Shown here: positions 33,057 to 42,548 of the stretch, one piece after another
Layout: each line of letters opens with the position of its first letter
Position numbering within the stretch: position 1 is the stretch's first letter
Origin: Aquimarina latercula DSM 2041
GTDB lineage: Bacteria; Bacteroidota; Bacteroidia; Flavobacteriales; Flavobacteriaceae
DNA length: 64,000 nucleotides
NCBI RefSeq assembly: GCF_000430645.1
Contig: NZ_AUMK01000013.1
Location: 1 to 64,000, forward strand
Direction: 5' to 3'
Notes under the pieces: model-generated
Databases searched by the model: none
What the model was told of the DNA's origin: nothing
The model's input: the letters and a program-made list of their open reading frames with translations, nothing else
Made by a program: the position numbers and the translations under genes

Positions 33057-36000
33057 CTATTTTTCTAATCCCTTTTTTAATACTTCCTGAATACCAGATA
33101 AATGTTCACTAAATTGCATCATCTGGGCTAATACTTGCGCCATTTCGTTTTTATCACCAAACCCTTTTAGTTTATTGTTTTTTACAAAGGTTTCCTTGAT
33201 GGTTTTCCAACGTACAGTTTCTTCATCAACAATAGTGTTAGTTAATTCTTTGTATTTAAGAAGGTTTGCTTCTGCGGCGCTAGTCAATGTCTGAGATTCA
33301 TTTTCATAATGAGATAGGAGTAAGGTTTGTAATTCTTTCTCATTCATAATAGGAACTACTTTGGCAACTAGTTTACTCATATCACGATAGGATCCTTGTA
33401 ACTTAAACGAAGGTTCAGTTCGATAAGAATCTTCCATCGCTGCTGATTTAATATAGGTGGCATTTACTTGCATCACTGTATTTCGAATTGTCACTACTTT
33501 TTCTAATACCGCTAGATAATCCTGTACTTCTTGTTTGGTATGATTTCCTTGTAATTCTATGCCTTCTTGCGTTCCAGATTCGACCATTTCAATTAGGCCA
33601 TAAATATCTTCGAAATATTTACTGCTCAACTGGTGCAACACTGGATTGGAAGTTAATGCATTTTCGATCAAGCTTAACTTAAATAAATCTGCTGTATCAC
33701 CAATAATATCTCCCAGATTATAAATGTCAGCTCTATTGGCTAACATGTCAGGAATCTGGAATTTGTCTCCACTTTCTGTATATGGGTTTCCTGCCATAAT
33801 CACACAGAATTTTTTACTGCGTAAATCATAGGTTTTAGGATTTCCATTGTAGACGCCTTCAATCTTACGAGTTCCATCTGCTAGTGAAATGAATTTCTGT
33901 AAAAATTCTGGATTACAATGTTGAATGTCATCTAAATATAACATTACGTTATTGCCCATTTCGAAGGCTAAATTCAATTTTTTTAACTCTTCTCTTGCTG
34001 CAGAATTATTAGCTGCCATTGGATCTACAGAGGTAACTTCATGACCGATAGCAGGACCATTAATCTTCATAAATACTAATCCTAATCGATTAGCCATATA
34101 TTCCATTAAAGTCGTCTTACCATAACCTGGAGGGGAAATTAATAATAGCATTCCCATTCTATCCGTTCGTTTATTATCTCCAACGCTTCCTAATTGCTTG
34201 GCAAGATTATCACCAAATAATGGTAAATAGACTTGATCAATTAATTTGTTACGCACAAAAGATGATAATACTCTAGGTTTAAATTCCTCAAGTTTAAGAT
34301 CTGATTTCAAGTTTTCGGTTACTGTGTGTTTTGCTTCTCGATATCTTTCGAATGCTGGAACTTCTATAGTAGCGAAATCTGATAATTCAGTAATAAATTG
34401 GTGATAACTAAAGTCAAAGTTACCATCATTAATAGTAGGGTGACTTCCATTTAAACCTTCTATAGTTTGTGAAGGATTTACATGTACTACTTCTGAAATT
34501 GATTCCTTTTTATATAATAAAACACAAACAATTTCTTGTGCATACTCAATTTTCTTAGGATGATGTGTTTTTAGATAGGCGGTTATCCATTGTAATGTTA
34601 AGCGTATTAAATCTTTCTGACTTTTTTCATTTGTTAATTCTAATGACTTCTTAAATTTGGTAAGTACCTTTTTCTTCTTTAATTCAGTTAAAAAGGAATC
34701 ATGTAATTCATTTGCAGTTTGACTAATGCAAAAGATGTCATCTGTTTGTAATTCATCAAAAAGATAATTGCTAATAGTATTTTTATATTTTTTGTCAAAT
34801 AACTTTGCTTCATCAGCGAAAATTACAATTTCGTTTTCTAAATCTTTAAGTACAGTTTTATATTCTGTACTATCTGAGAAGATTTTTAAAACTTCTCCAG
34901 AGGCTTTGATAGTTTCATTCCAATAGGATTTCTTTTCAGTATTTAAACTATGCCAAAAGTATTGCGCATACGACCTAGATAGTGAGTCATATCGTAATAA
35001 ACCAAGATCCTTGTTTTTGTTTACCAAAACTTTTAGAATCATTGCAGCATCTTCGTCATGAACTCCTTTTACATACCCTTCTGCATAGTTCTTACTACTT
35101 TCGGATTTTATAAGTTCTAATAATTCATTCTCTCCTAAATTTGCTAATTCGTCTTTTTTAGTAGTAAATAATTTATACGCTAAATATGCAGAACGATAGA
35201 TCACCTGGTTTTCAGAAATTAATTCTTGACCCCAATACTTTTTGGATTTTAGTAAGGTTTCATTTTTAATTTCTTGATAAAAATCAGTCCCTGTTAGATG
35301 GTATTGTAATGTACTGTCCTTATATACAATTGTTAGATCTAATGGTTGTTTGTTTACACCAAACTTATGTTTTCCTAGTTTGATAATATTTTCACCATCT
35401 TCATAAAGATCTTGTTTGTCTTTTAGTTTTCTTGTTGCATCCTCTTTAGCAACTTTTAAAGCAGTTTCAATAGTTTCTGCTTTACCTGCATCGTCTAACT
35501 CCATTAGATTCGTAATGATGTCTCGGAGTTTGTTGATCATTAGGTCAGATGCAAAATATCCGTTAATATCGGCTGTAGAATCAAAACTTAATGCTTTTTT
35601 GGTTACACCTTTTAATATTCGGTTTGCCGCGTTTTCAAGGGCAACAGCTTTTTTGTTTCTAGCTTCGATCAAGCTGTTTTTTCTAGCTTCAAACGCATTG
35701 TATACTTCTTCGCGTTTTTCAATGATCTGAGTAATAAACTCTTCGAAATCGGCAAATCTTCCTTCTAAATCTTCTAGTTGTACAGACACTTTATTTAATA
35801 ATTCGTCTGTCTTTTCGGGAGTATTTGCTATATCGAGATAGTTAATAATGCTCTGATCTACAAGTTTTAACTGAGCTGCAAACTCGGCATTAGCCTCTTT
35901 ACTTCCCAATGATTTTATTTTATTCTTGATACCAGCTTTTAGCTGATTAATAGTTGCAAAAATTAAAGAGATATTATCAATAATTTTGGTAGAATGCGAA

Positions 36001-37922
36001 GTGTCTTCGATTTGTAGATTTGACACAATATCAATCAACATTTCCAGATCTTTAGCAATTTGATTTACTTCATCTTCTAATTTTTTAGCATCTATTACTT
36101 TTTTGATGGTTTCTAACTCTTGTTGCTTTTCTTCTACGCGAGCATGGTATGGTAATAATGCTTTATCATCAAGCAGAAATTGTACACAACGCTTAGAGAT
36201 TTTATCAGTTTGTTCTGCAATTTCGGTTTCAAGATCGGTAATAAATTGCTTGTCAATGTACCTTATATCATTTAAACCAATAACTTCTCCACGTAAAGTT
36301 CGTAGTTGAGATAATACTTGTACAAAATCATCAATAGATCGAAAAGAACTACTTTTTATTTTGCCAAAAATACCTTCAGCGGCTGTTTTTGTTTCTTTAG
36401 TTACATTGGCAGCGGTTCTTCTAAGCTGTACTACTTTTTCGAACTCATCTATAGCCGCATTAGCCGCATTACTAATTTCTCCTAATGGGATATCTAATCT
36501 ACATGTATCATCTTCTCTAATCCAATAATAACTATCTATAATATCACTGGATGATTTGGCCAAATCATCATACAATCCATCATAGTTATCCTCTTTATTT
36601 AATAATGTAATGAGGGCGTGACATTCTGCCATTGCCTTTACAATATCTTTATTACCAATTTTATATAATAAAGTATCTGTATGTTCTGAAGGGATTTCAT
36701 TTCCTTTTAAGAACGGTGTTTGCCATATCTGAATAACATGGTGTTTAGTTTGCTCATCTTCCGTCTTGAAATAACATAACTCGCCATCTTGTAAAATCGT
36801 AAAACCATTACAGATAATAGGAGTTTTTACTTCTTGTTCTATAACATTATAGGACATTAAGGTATATAACCCTTTTTCACTTTCATAGAATACATATAAG
36901 AAATCCTCTCCATTAGGGGAGCTGATTTTTTCCTGAAATTGTACATCAGAAATCTCATTGGTGAATATTTTTACTTCCCCAGATTGTAAGTAATATCCAT
37001 TAGGATATATAATTCCTTGATCATCTGGCAGTAATACACAGGCATCCTTAATGCATTCAATTTTTTTAACCTCTTGTACTTTATGATTATACACAAAATA
37101 TCTAGGAGCTTCCTGGAACGGCTTAATCTCTAACGCAATTAAATTGCCAAGATTGGCATATCGATATTGACCATCATCAAGTGTCTGATCTACGTGTTCT
37201 ACGGCTTCATCATATATTCCTTTTCCATCATCGGTATTATCTTCTATTTTAATGGTAAGATCTCCACCTACAGTTTCTACAAATACTTTGTCTAAAATTG
37301 AAATATGTGGGTGTGTTCCATACCGATGCATATCACGTGTGACTTCGACCCATTCGAATTCATATTGTTTTGGAAATTTAAACTCATGTTCACTACGATT
37401 ATCCACATAGGTAAGTGTGTCTTCGTTTATTAACCATTTAAAGGTTTTTATGTCAGAAACACTTTCGCTTAGCTGAAAGACCATGTGTAGGTAATTACCA
37501 ACAATAGCGAATTTGGAGAAGATGGTGTTTCTGTAGTATTTATATAAGTTGGTGAAATCATCAATAAAAACAGCATCGTTGATAAGATCTAATTTTTTAT
37601 TTATAAAGTGATCATCAGCGTATGTGTAAATACTAAATACATCATCTAATTTTATCTCCGTTCGTAATCCAAAATGTACATTGTATCCAAAAAGACAAAA
37701 CTTTCCTATAGTTACAATATCTCTTGCAATACAGTTATTCTCTGTATTGATACGATTATTAGCAATAAGCTTTGTTTCTACACTACCAAAAACCTCTTTT
37801 CTTGCATCATTTAATTGTGTTAAACGGTTTTGGAGTTCTCCTTTTTGTTTTTGCAAACGGTTTTGGATGATCTCGTAGGTTCCGCCGTCTAGTTGTATGT
37901 TATTTGTGTTGGTTTCTTCCAT
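33057..37922 (-). CDS. Very large DUF3686-type AAA+ ATPase (annotated family: DNA repair ATPase)
   Basis: 1621 residues. N-terminal about 450 residues form a beta-rich DUF3686-like region with ATP-binding-like GDxxLIAN elements (VETKLIANNRINTENNCIARDIV). A long coiled-coil region spans about 490-850. The AAA module is near the C-terminus: Walker A PPGYGKTT near residue 1265, Walker B MLYLDDIQH near 1330, sensor-like VIMAGNPY and the RADIYNLGDI arginine region. Length fits the family. In other genomes it accompanies PspA, flotillin and DUF2170 genes, so an envelope role is at least as likely as DNA repair. Followed by the lipoprotein gene. Confidence 0.88.
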   Translation of the reverse strand: MEETNTNNIQLDGGTYEIIQNRLQKQKGELQNRLTQLNDARKEVFGSVETKLIANNRINTENNCIARDIVTIGKFCLFGYNVHFGLRTEIKLDDVFSIYTYADDHFINKKLDLINDAVFIDDFTNLYKYYRNTIFSKFAIVGNYLHMVFQLSESVSDIKTFKWLINEDTLTYVDNRSEHEFKFPKQYEFEWVEVTRDMHRYGTHPHISILDKVFVETVGGDLTIKIEDNTDDGKGIYDEAVEHVDQTLDDGQYRYANLGNLIALEIKPFQEAPRYFVYNHKVQEVKKIECIKDACVLLPDDQGIIYPNGYYLQSGEVKIFTNEISDVQFQEKISSPNGEDFLYVFYESEKGLYTLMSYNVIEQEVKTPIICNGFTILQDGELCYFKTEDEQTKHHVIQIWQTPFLKGNEIPSEHTDTLLYKIGNKDIVKAMAECHALITLLNKEDNYDGLYDDLAKSSSDIIDSYYWIREDDTCRLDIPLGEISNAANAAIDEFEKVVQLRRTAANVTKETKTAAEGIFGKIKSSSFRSIDDFVQVLSQLRTLRGEVIGLNDIRYIDKQFITDLETEIAEQTDKISKRCVQFLLDDKALLPYHARVEEKQQELETIKKVIDAKKLEDEVNQIAKDLEMLIDIVSNLQIEDTSHSTKIIDNISLIFATINQLKAGIKNKIKSLGSKEANAEFAAQLKLVDQSIINYLDIANTPEKTDELLNKVSVQLEDLEGRFADFEEFITQIIEKREEVYNAFEARKNSLIEARNKKAVALENAANRILKGVTKKALSFDSTADINGYFASDLMINKLRDIITNLMELDDAGKAETIETALKVAKEDATRKLKDKQDLYEDGENIIKLGKHKFGVNKQPLDLTIVYKDSTLQYHLTGTDFYQEIKNETLLKSKKYWGQELISENQVIYRSAYLAYKLFTTKKDELANLGENELLELIKSESSKNYAEGYVKGVHDEDAAMILKVLVNKNKDLGLLRYDSLSRSYAQYFWHSLNTEKKSYWNETIKASGEVLKIFSDSTEYKTVLKDLENEIVIFADEAKLFDKKYKNTISNYLFDELQTDDIFCISQTANELHDSFLTELKKKKVLTKFKKSLELTNEKSQKDLIRLTLQWITAYLKTHHPKKIEYAQEIVCVLLYKKESISEVVHVNPSQTIEGLNGSHPTINDGNFDFSYHQFITELSDFATIEVPAFERYREAKHTVTENLKSDLKLEEFKPRVLSSFVRNKLIDQVYLPLFGDNLAKQLGSVGDNKRTDRMGMLLLISPPGYGKTTLMEYMANRLGLVFMKINGPAIGHEVTSVDPMAANNSAAREELKKLNLAFEMGNNVMLYLDDIQHCNPEFLQKFISLADGTRKIEGVYNGNPKTYDLRSKKFCVIMAGNPYTESGDKFQIPDMLANRADIYNLGDIIGDTADLFKLSLIENALTSNPVLHQLSSKYFEDIYGLIEMVESGTQEGIELQGNHTKQEVQDYLAVLEKVVTIRNTVMQVNATYIKSAAMEDSYRTEPSFKLQGSYRDMSKLVAKVVPIMNEKELQTLLLSHYENESQTLTSAAEANLLKYKELTNTIVDEETVRWKTIKETFVKNNKLKGFGDKNEMAQVLAQMMQFSEHLSGIQEVLKKGLEK

Positions 37923-37952
37923 AGTTGTTACTCTACGTGTTTTTAGCGTCGA

Positions 37953-38432
37953 TTAAAGTTTGCCAATTTTTTTCAAAGCTTCAGAAAGTTTCTCAGGTTT
38001 ATTGGTACCTATTAATAATTTTTTGTTGTTTAGGAATTCCAATTGTAATCCTATATTTCCAGAAATATTAAAGGCTTTGCCTTTTCCTCTAATATTCATT
38101 CTTATTCCCCATCCACCATATTCATATATTGGGTCATATTTTCTAATATATAATTGTTTAATACTACCCCAATCATACTGTATGAATTTAATATGAAATG
38201 GAAAAAATCGGATGTAAATTCCGTCATTTTTTATTTGCGTTTCTAACTTCATTAAAGCAAAAATTAAAATTACTAATGCAAAAGAGGAAGCAGTGATTAC
38301 AAGGGTAGTAGTTCCTACATCTTTGTTATTAAATAGATAGAGTAAAGCTACGATTCCAGAAACGAGTATTGACAGCCATAACCAAGATTGGCTAAACTTT
38401 TGCTTCTCTGTATAATGAATGTCAGTTCTCAT
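37953..38432 (-). CDS. Two-helix membrane protein with PH-like domain
   Basis: 159 residues. Two hydrophobic helices (LWLSILVSGIVALLYLF and TLVITASSFALVILIFALM) followed by a beta-rich C-terminal part resembling bacterial PH domains (KNDGIYIRFFPFHIKFIQYDWGSIKQLYI and GKAFNISGNIGLQLEF). Lies 30 bases before the ATPase on the same strand. Function unknown; membrane association fits the cluster. Confidence 0.78.
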   Translation of the reverse strand: MRTDIHYTEKQKFSQSWLWLSILVSGIVALLYLFNNKDVGTTTLVITASSFALVILIFALMKLETQIKNDGIYIRFFPFHIKFIQYDWGSIKQLYIRKYDPIYEYGGWGIRMNIRGKGKAFNISGNIGLQLEFLNNKKLLIGTNKPEKLSEALKKIGKL

Positions 38433-38497
38433 ATCTCTTATTTTTGTAAAGATTTTTATTTAATCTTTAGTTCCGATGTCACGCTGAGTTTACAAAA

Positions 38498-38857
38498 CTA
38501 TTTCTTGAGTTTAATTTTTTCAATTCTAGAATTCGTAGGTTTTTCAGAATCATAGATTATCATAACAGAATCTCCTATTTTACCAGTTTTAGAGAAATAC
38601 AAATCGTGTTCATGTCTTGAAATCTCCTGTGTTTTCGTATAATCTTTATTCTTAATTGTGTATTTATATTTGACATGAATATTCTCTACAGTGGGTGAGA
38701 ATTCATTGTCAATTTTGTTTGTCGAAATTTTTTCTATTACCGCGATTGTGCTAGTGCCATTTTTTATCAACCCTTCTTTTTTATAATAGGTGTTGAATGC
38801 TAAAACTCCAATTGCCATTAATAAAACTGCTATTAATCCTATAAATTTTTTGTTCAT
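38498..38857 (-). CDS. Small membrane-anchored protein, DUF3592-like
   Basis: 119 residues. N-terminal helix FIGLIAVLLMAIGVLAFNTYY then a beta-rich part with the pattern of DUF3592 proteins (TSTIAVIEKIS, IHVKYKYTIKNKDYTKTQ, GDSVMIIYDSEKPTNSRI). DUF3592 proteins commonly occur near membrane-stress genes (recollection). Role unknown. Confidence 0.72.
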   Translation of the reverse strand: MNKKFIGLIAVLLMAIGVLAFNTYYKKEGLIKNGTSTIAVIEKISTNKIDNEFSPTVENIHVKYKYTIKNKDYTKTQEISRHEHDLYFSKTGKIGDSVMIIYDSEKPTNSRIEKIKLKK

Positions 38858-38868
38858 AATTTTATCTT

Positions 38869-39123
38869 TTAAATAGATGTATAAACTATAATTCCAACAA
38901 CCAAAAGCATTATCAACCCAAAACCAATCAATCTTCTTCTAAATAGTGCTTGTCGTTGTTTTTTTAATTTATCTCTAATTTCTTGCAATTGTTCTTCAGA
39001 AATAGGTTCTACTTTGATCGCTTGACTTTCTTCGTCACTTTCTGTCCATCCATCATAGGCTTTTCGTTCTTTTCTTCTACTGTTTTTAAGAAGATTGCTT
39101 AAGTTATGGCCATATCCTCCCAT
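38869..39123 (-). CDS. Tiny tail-anchored membrane protein (copy 2 of a tandem pair)
   Basis: 84 residues. A basic, soluble N-terminus, then the segment AIKVEPISEEQLQEIRDKLKKQR shared with the upstream gene, then one C-terminal helix (LIGFGLIMLLVVGIIVYTSI). No named family recognised. Two bases separate it from its paralogue at 39126, so the two are a coupled tandem duplicate. Confidence 0.8.
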   Translation of the reverse strand: MGGYGHNLSNLLKNSRRKERKAYDGWTESDEESQAIKVEPISEEQLQEIRDKLKKQRQALFRRRLIGFGLIMLLVVGIIVYTSI

Positions 39124-39125
39124 AA

Positions 39126-39377
39126 CTAAACTATGTATATTATGAAGGATGTAATAAGAACTACCAAAAACACAGAAACTATTAATTGCTTTTTAAAAAC
39201 TGTTAATCTTTGTTTTTTTAGCTTATCTCTGATTTCTTTCAAAGTTTCTTCAGAAACGGGTTCTATTTTAATGCCTTGACTTTTGGTGTCTATAGTGCCG
39301 CTTATATTACTAAAGGCTTCTCTTCTATTTCTTCGATCATTAAACTTAATCGAAGCAACCATGGCTGCTATGCTCAT
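39126..39377 (-). CDS. Tiny tail-anchored membrane protein (copy 1 of a tandem pair)
   Basis: 83 residues. It shares the central GIKIEPVSEETLKEIRDKLKKQR block with the neighbour at 38869 and ends with the helix LIVSVFLVVLITSFIIYIV. The N-terminal part differs. First gene after the hairpin at 39551, so it may start the second transcript of the cluster. Confidence 0.8.
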   Translation of the reverse strand: MSIAAMVASIKFNDRRNRREAFSNISGTIDTKSQGIKIEPVSEETLKEIRDKLKKQRLTVFKKQLIVSVFLVVLITSFIIYIV

Positions 39378-39550
39378 AATTAAACCGTATTTAAAAGTTA
39401 AACAAATCCCATCTAGTCAATCACTCGCTACCCCAAAGGGAGTTCGAGACTTTCTGGGATTGACTTTTATGGGTCTAAAAATGTATTTATGATGGTATTC
39501 ATAAAGTATTGCAGATTCCTACTGTTTTATTTCCACATTTAAGCGGATTT

Positions 39551-39583
39551 AATTCTCCTCCAAATAAGGGAGGAGAATTTTTA
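39551..39583. terminator. Hairpin between the flotillin gene and the small membrane genes
   Basis: Inverted repeat AATTCTCCTCC (39551-39561) and GGAGGAGAATT (39569-39579), with T5 on the plus side and A/T on the minus side. It splits the cluster into a DUF2170-to-flotillin unit and an 83-aa-to-lipoprotein unit, possibly with readthrough. Confidence 0.7.
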
Positions 39584-39589
39584 TGAATG

Positions 39590-41665
39590 TTATTTCAATT
39601 TCTGGTCTGATAACCCTAGTCCTTTTGCTAGATTAAACAGGTTACTGAATAAAGTGTTTTCTTCTTCATTGCTAGATTTCTGTTTTAGATCCATCAAAAT
39701 GTTAGCGATTGTAAGGTTTTTGATATCTTTTGATGATACTCCGTATTTGGTAGCAAATTCTTTTACTTTTTCTAAAAGATTTCCTTTTACATCATCACTT
39801 CCTAAAATAGCATCTTTTACATCCTGAATATTATCAGAGTGTTTTACCAGTCTATCAAATCCTTTGGCCTTAGTTATTTGACCAACTATTTGATCAAAGA
39901 ACATAGTTTCTCCACCTACAATATCGATGTTAGCAGCTTTAAGTGCTTCTCCGATTACTTCTGCCTGTGCATCTGCAATTTCTTTCTGGATGTTTATTTC
40001 AGCCAAGTCTACTTGTAATTCTTTGTCTAATCGCAATTTAAACTCTTCGTGTTCTTTACCAACACCATCAAGTTTTTTCATAGCTTCTGCTTTCTCTTCG
40101 ATTCCGGCAGCATCTGCAATTGCTTTTTCTTTAATTACTTCAGCTTCTGCTAATCCTTCTTCCTTGATTGCTTCAGCTTTAGCTAATATACCAGCCGCTT
40201 CAGCCTTCGCTTTTTTCTCTATAATATTTGCTTCTACTAATCCTTGACGTTCGTTAGCATCTGCTTTTGCATGCATTACTTGTGCTTCAGACATACCAAT
40301 AGTCGCTTCTTCTTTGGCAGTTGCTTCAGCAAGTGTTTTACGAGCTTCAGCTTCTTTTTCACTAGCTTCTTTTTGTGCTTGTGCCTCGATATTAATTTCT
40401 TCTGCTTTTTGCTTAGCTGCTTCTTTTTGCGCTTCAGCAGCTTTGATTGTAGTAATCAATGCTTCTTCTGCATTCGCTTCTGCTATAGTAATTTTTACTT
40501 GTTTCTCACGATCAGCAGTTTTAAAAGCCTCTATATCTTTCATGTTTTCTTGCTCTTCTACCACACCTTTTTCTAAGGTAACACGATCACGAATTACATC
40601 TTGAATGTTTTTCTTTTCAACTTCTACTACTTTTTCCTTTTCGATCTGAGCCAAGGTTACGATACGCTCGCGTTCTGTAGCCTCTAACATTCTATCTTTT
40701 TCTACTCTTTCCGTTTCTACGGCATCAGTACGCTGTTTGTTTTTTTCTGCTACGATGATCTGGCGCTGCATATTTTCTTCGGCAACTTTTACTTTTTCTT
40801 CTGTAGCAATACGTGCAGTTTCTGATTTTAAACGTTCTTCTTCTGACACTTTTAGTATTTCTGCTTCTTCACGAGATTTGATGTTGGCGATTTCTCTTCG
40901 TTGTTGTTCTTCTTTTTCGGCTAATTGTTTATCTAATTCTAAGATAGCCTCACGAGCTTCTACATCTTGTTTGCGGATTACTTTTTCTTCATCACGTTTG
41001 ATGAGGTTAGATTTTACATTCTGAGCAGCTGTTAATTCTGTAATCTTTTTGATACCTTCTGCATCCAGAATGTTGTCAGGCTTTAAGAATTCTACAGGTG
41101 TTTGTTCTAAGTAATCAATTGCGCAATCATCTAGAAAATACCCATTCAAATCTTTTCGTATAAGTTCTTTGATCTCATCTCTAAATTCAAGTCTTGCTTC
41201 ATACAAATCAGCAAAGTTGAATTTTTTTCCTACCGTTTTTAGTGCTTCAGAGAATTTAGCACCAAATAACTCTTCTAAAGTAGAAATATTAGATGCTCTT
41301 TCGCACCCTATTGTTTGCGCTACTTCAATAATATCATCTTTTGATTTGTTAACACTTATGAAGAATGCCACTTTAATATCTGCTCTTAAATTGTCCTTAC
41401 AAACAAGTCCATCAGCTCCCATTCTATCTATCTCAATTTTTTTTACTGAGATGTCCATGATTTCCACCTTATGAAGTACCGGTATTATATACATCCCCTT
41501 GTCAAATGCTACAGCTGTTCCTCCAAATCCAGTTTTAACTATAGCTTCTCCTTGTGGTATTTTCCTATAAAACATTGCTATAATTGCAATGAAAACGATA
41601 AATAAAAATAGTATCCCAACTACTATTCCAACGACAATGTTTATTCCTGTGATTAGTGTTATCAT
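39590..41665 (-). CDS. Flotillin/Band 7 family protein (YqiK-like)
   Basis: 691 residues. N-terminal membrane helix about 7-32 (GINIVVGIVVGILFLFIVFIAIIAMFY), the SPFH/Band 7 domain about 35-220 (GEAIVKTGFGGTAVAFDKGMYIIPVLHKVEIMDISVKKIEIDR), then a very long Ala/Glu/Lys coiled coil about 220-560 (EAEAEVIKEKAIADAAGI type heptads) and a C-terminal tail. Flotillins form ring- or cage-like membrane scaffolds that order lipids and recruit proteins. Start overlaps the YqiJ-like stop in ATGA; the YqiJ-YqiK pairing is known from E. coli. Confidence 0.94.
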   Translation of the reverse strand: MITLITGINIVVGIVVGILFLFIVFIAIIAMFYRKIPQGEAIVKTGFGGTAVAFDKGMYIIPVLHKVEIMDISVKKIEIDRMGADGLVCKDNLRADIKVAFFISVNKSKDDIIEVAQTIGCERASNISTLEELFGAKFSEALKTVGKKFNFADLYEARLEFRDEIKELIRKDLNGYFLDDCAIDYLEQTPVEFLKPDNILDAEGIKKITELTAAQNVKSNLIKRDEEKVIRKQDVEAREAILELDKQLAEKEEQQRREIANIKSREEAEILKVSEEERLKSETARIATEEKVKVAEENMQRQIIVAEKNKQRTDAVETERVEKDRMLEATERERIVTLAQIEKEKVVEVEKKNIQDVIRDRVTLEKGVVEEQENMKDIEAFKTADREKQVKITIAEANAEEALITTIKAAEAQKEAAKQKAEEINIEAQAQKEASEKEAEARKTLAEATAKEEATIGMSEAQVMHAKADANERQGLVEANIIEKKAKAEAAGILAKAEAIKEEGLAEAEVIKEKAIADAAGIEEKAEAMKKLDGVGKEHEEFKLRLDKELQVDLAEINIQKEIADAQAEVIGEALKAANIDIVGGETMFFDQIVGQITKAKGFDRLVKHSDNIQDVKDAILGSDDVKGNLLEKVKEFATKYGVSSKDIKNLTIANILMDLKQKSSNEEENTLFSNLFNLAKGLGLSDQKLK

Positions 41666-42393
41666 ATGTTAATGGTTTTGTTTGATTGAATTAGATAAAT
41701 GTTTTCTTCTTTTTTATGATCTATTATTATAATTTTTTCGTCAGCATCGATTAATTTACCGTCAATAGATTTAACGTCAACTTTGATGGGACTTGAGTCT
41801 ATTCTGACTTTAACCGTACCGATTTTATCTCCTTGAATTTTATTTTGTAATACTCCAATTCTTCCTAAAAGATCCAAAGATTCTTCCCCTTTTCTGTTTA
41901 AATGTTTAAAGAAGCTTTTAAATGGAGATGTTCCTATTTTGGTTATAAACAAAGCCGGTATTATCATTGCTATAAAGAGTATAATACCAATGTTATTTGC
42001 ATATGTATTAGTGTAATATGTAGAGATAAAAGTTAAAAACCACCAGCTAAATATCCAGAAGGTAAAAGTGAACATAAAAGGAAGTTCTACGAAGTTGAAA
42101 TAGACTAAAATGATTTGCCACCATTTTAGTTTTCGTCTTCTTCCTCCAACAACGGTTTCTTTCTTCAACTCTGCGTTAGCAAAATCATCAATTGAAACAT
42201 TTCCTGAGTCTAATGTTGTGTCCGCATCAATATCTATATCTGCATCAACATCAATGTCAACTTCCACATCAAAATCTAGATCAAAGTCTAAGCCAGATAG
42301 GATGGTGAGAATCCAATAAAGAATTAGAACAATTACAAAAATTGTTAGTCCAATATTAACCGGCGAAAAAGCTATTTCTACTAATTCTTTCAA
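41662..42393 (-). CDS. OB-fold (NfeD/YqiJ-like) membrane protein
   Basis: 243 residues. N-terminal helix (NIGLTIFVIVLILYWILTIL), an unusual stretch of alternating acidic residues (about 35-62, DFDLDFDVEVDIDVDADIDI), two further helices about 105-165, and a C-terminal NfeD-type OB fold about 180-240 (LLGRIGVLQNKIQGDKIGTVKVRI, GKLIDADEKIIIID). NfeD/YqiJ proteins work with Band 7/flotillin proteins. Its stop overlaps the flotillin start (ATGA). The acidic repeat looks like a cation-binding or spacer element. Confidence 0.86.
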   Translation of the reverse strand: MKELVEIAFSPVNIGLTIFVIVLILYWILTILSGLDFDLDFDVEVDIDVDADIDIDADTTLDSGNVSIDDFANAELKKETVVGGRRRKLKWWQIILVYFNFVELPFMFTFTFWIFSWWFLTFISTYYTNTYANNIGIILFIAMIIPALFITKIGTSPFKSFFKHLNRKGEESLDLLGRIGVLQNKIQGDKIGTVKVRIDSSPIKVDVKSIDGKLIDADEKIIIIDHKKEENIYLIQSNKTINI

Positions 42394-42424
42394 TGTTTTA
42401 GTTGTTTAGTTAATTAATAGTTCT

Positions 42425-42541
42425 TTAGTTATCCCTCTTTTCAAAATCTTCCGTTTGATATATCTTAATTCTTCTAATCGCTAAACATACCAGGGTTACT
42501 ATGATGAATGCCCAAAACAGTATTACAAATAGTGCTTCCAT
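42425..42541 (-). CDS. 38-residue membrane protein between ybjQ-like and yqiJ-like genes
   Basis: A short ORF too small for ordinary calling: MEALFVILFWAFIIVTLVCL followed by AIRRIKIYQTEDFEKRDN. It is one transmembrane helix with a basic, then acidic tail. It starts 7 bases after the YbjQ stop and ends 31 bases before the YqiJ-like start in the same operon, which supports it being real. It resembles the other tiny helices of the cluster in size. Function unknown. Confidence 0.6.
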   Translation of the reverse strand: MEALFVILFWAFIIVTLVCLAIRRIKIYQTEDFEKRDN

Positions 42542-42548
42542 AACCCAA

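Noticed and set aside
33057..37922. Giant AAA protein as a McrB-like restriction or dynein-like motor.
   Set aside because: A single AAA module at the C-terminus, a DUF3686-like N-terminus, no nuclease domain and no McrC partner.
40244..40604. Cys- and Phe-rich plus-strand frames within the flotillin gene.
   Set aside because: They arise from the Ala/Glu coiled-coil codons read on the other strand.
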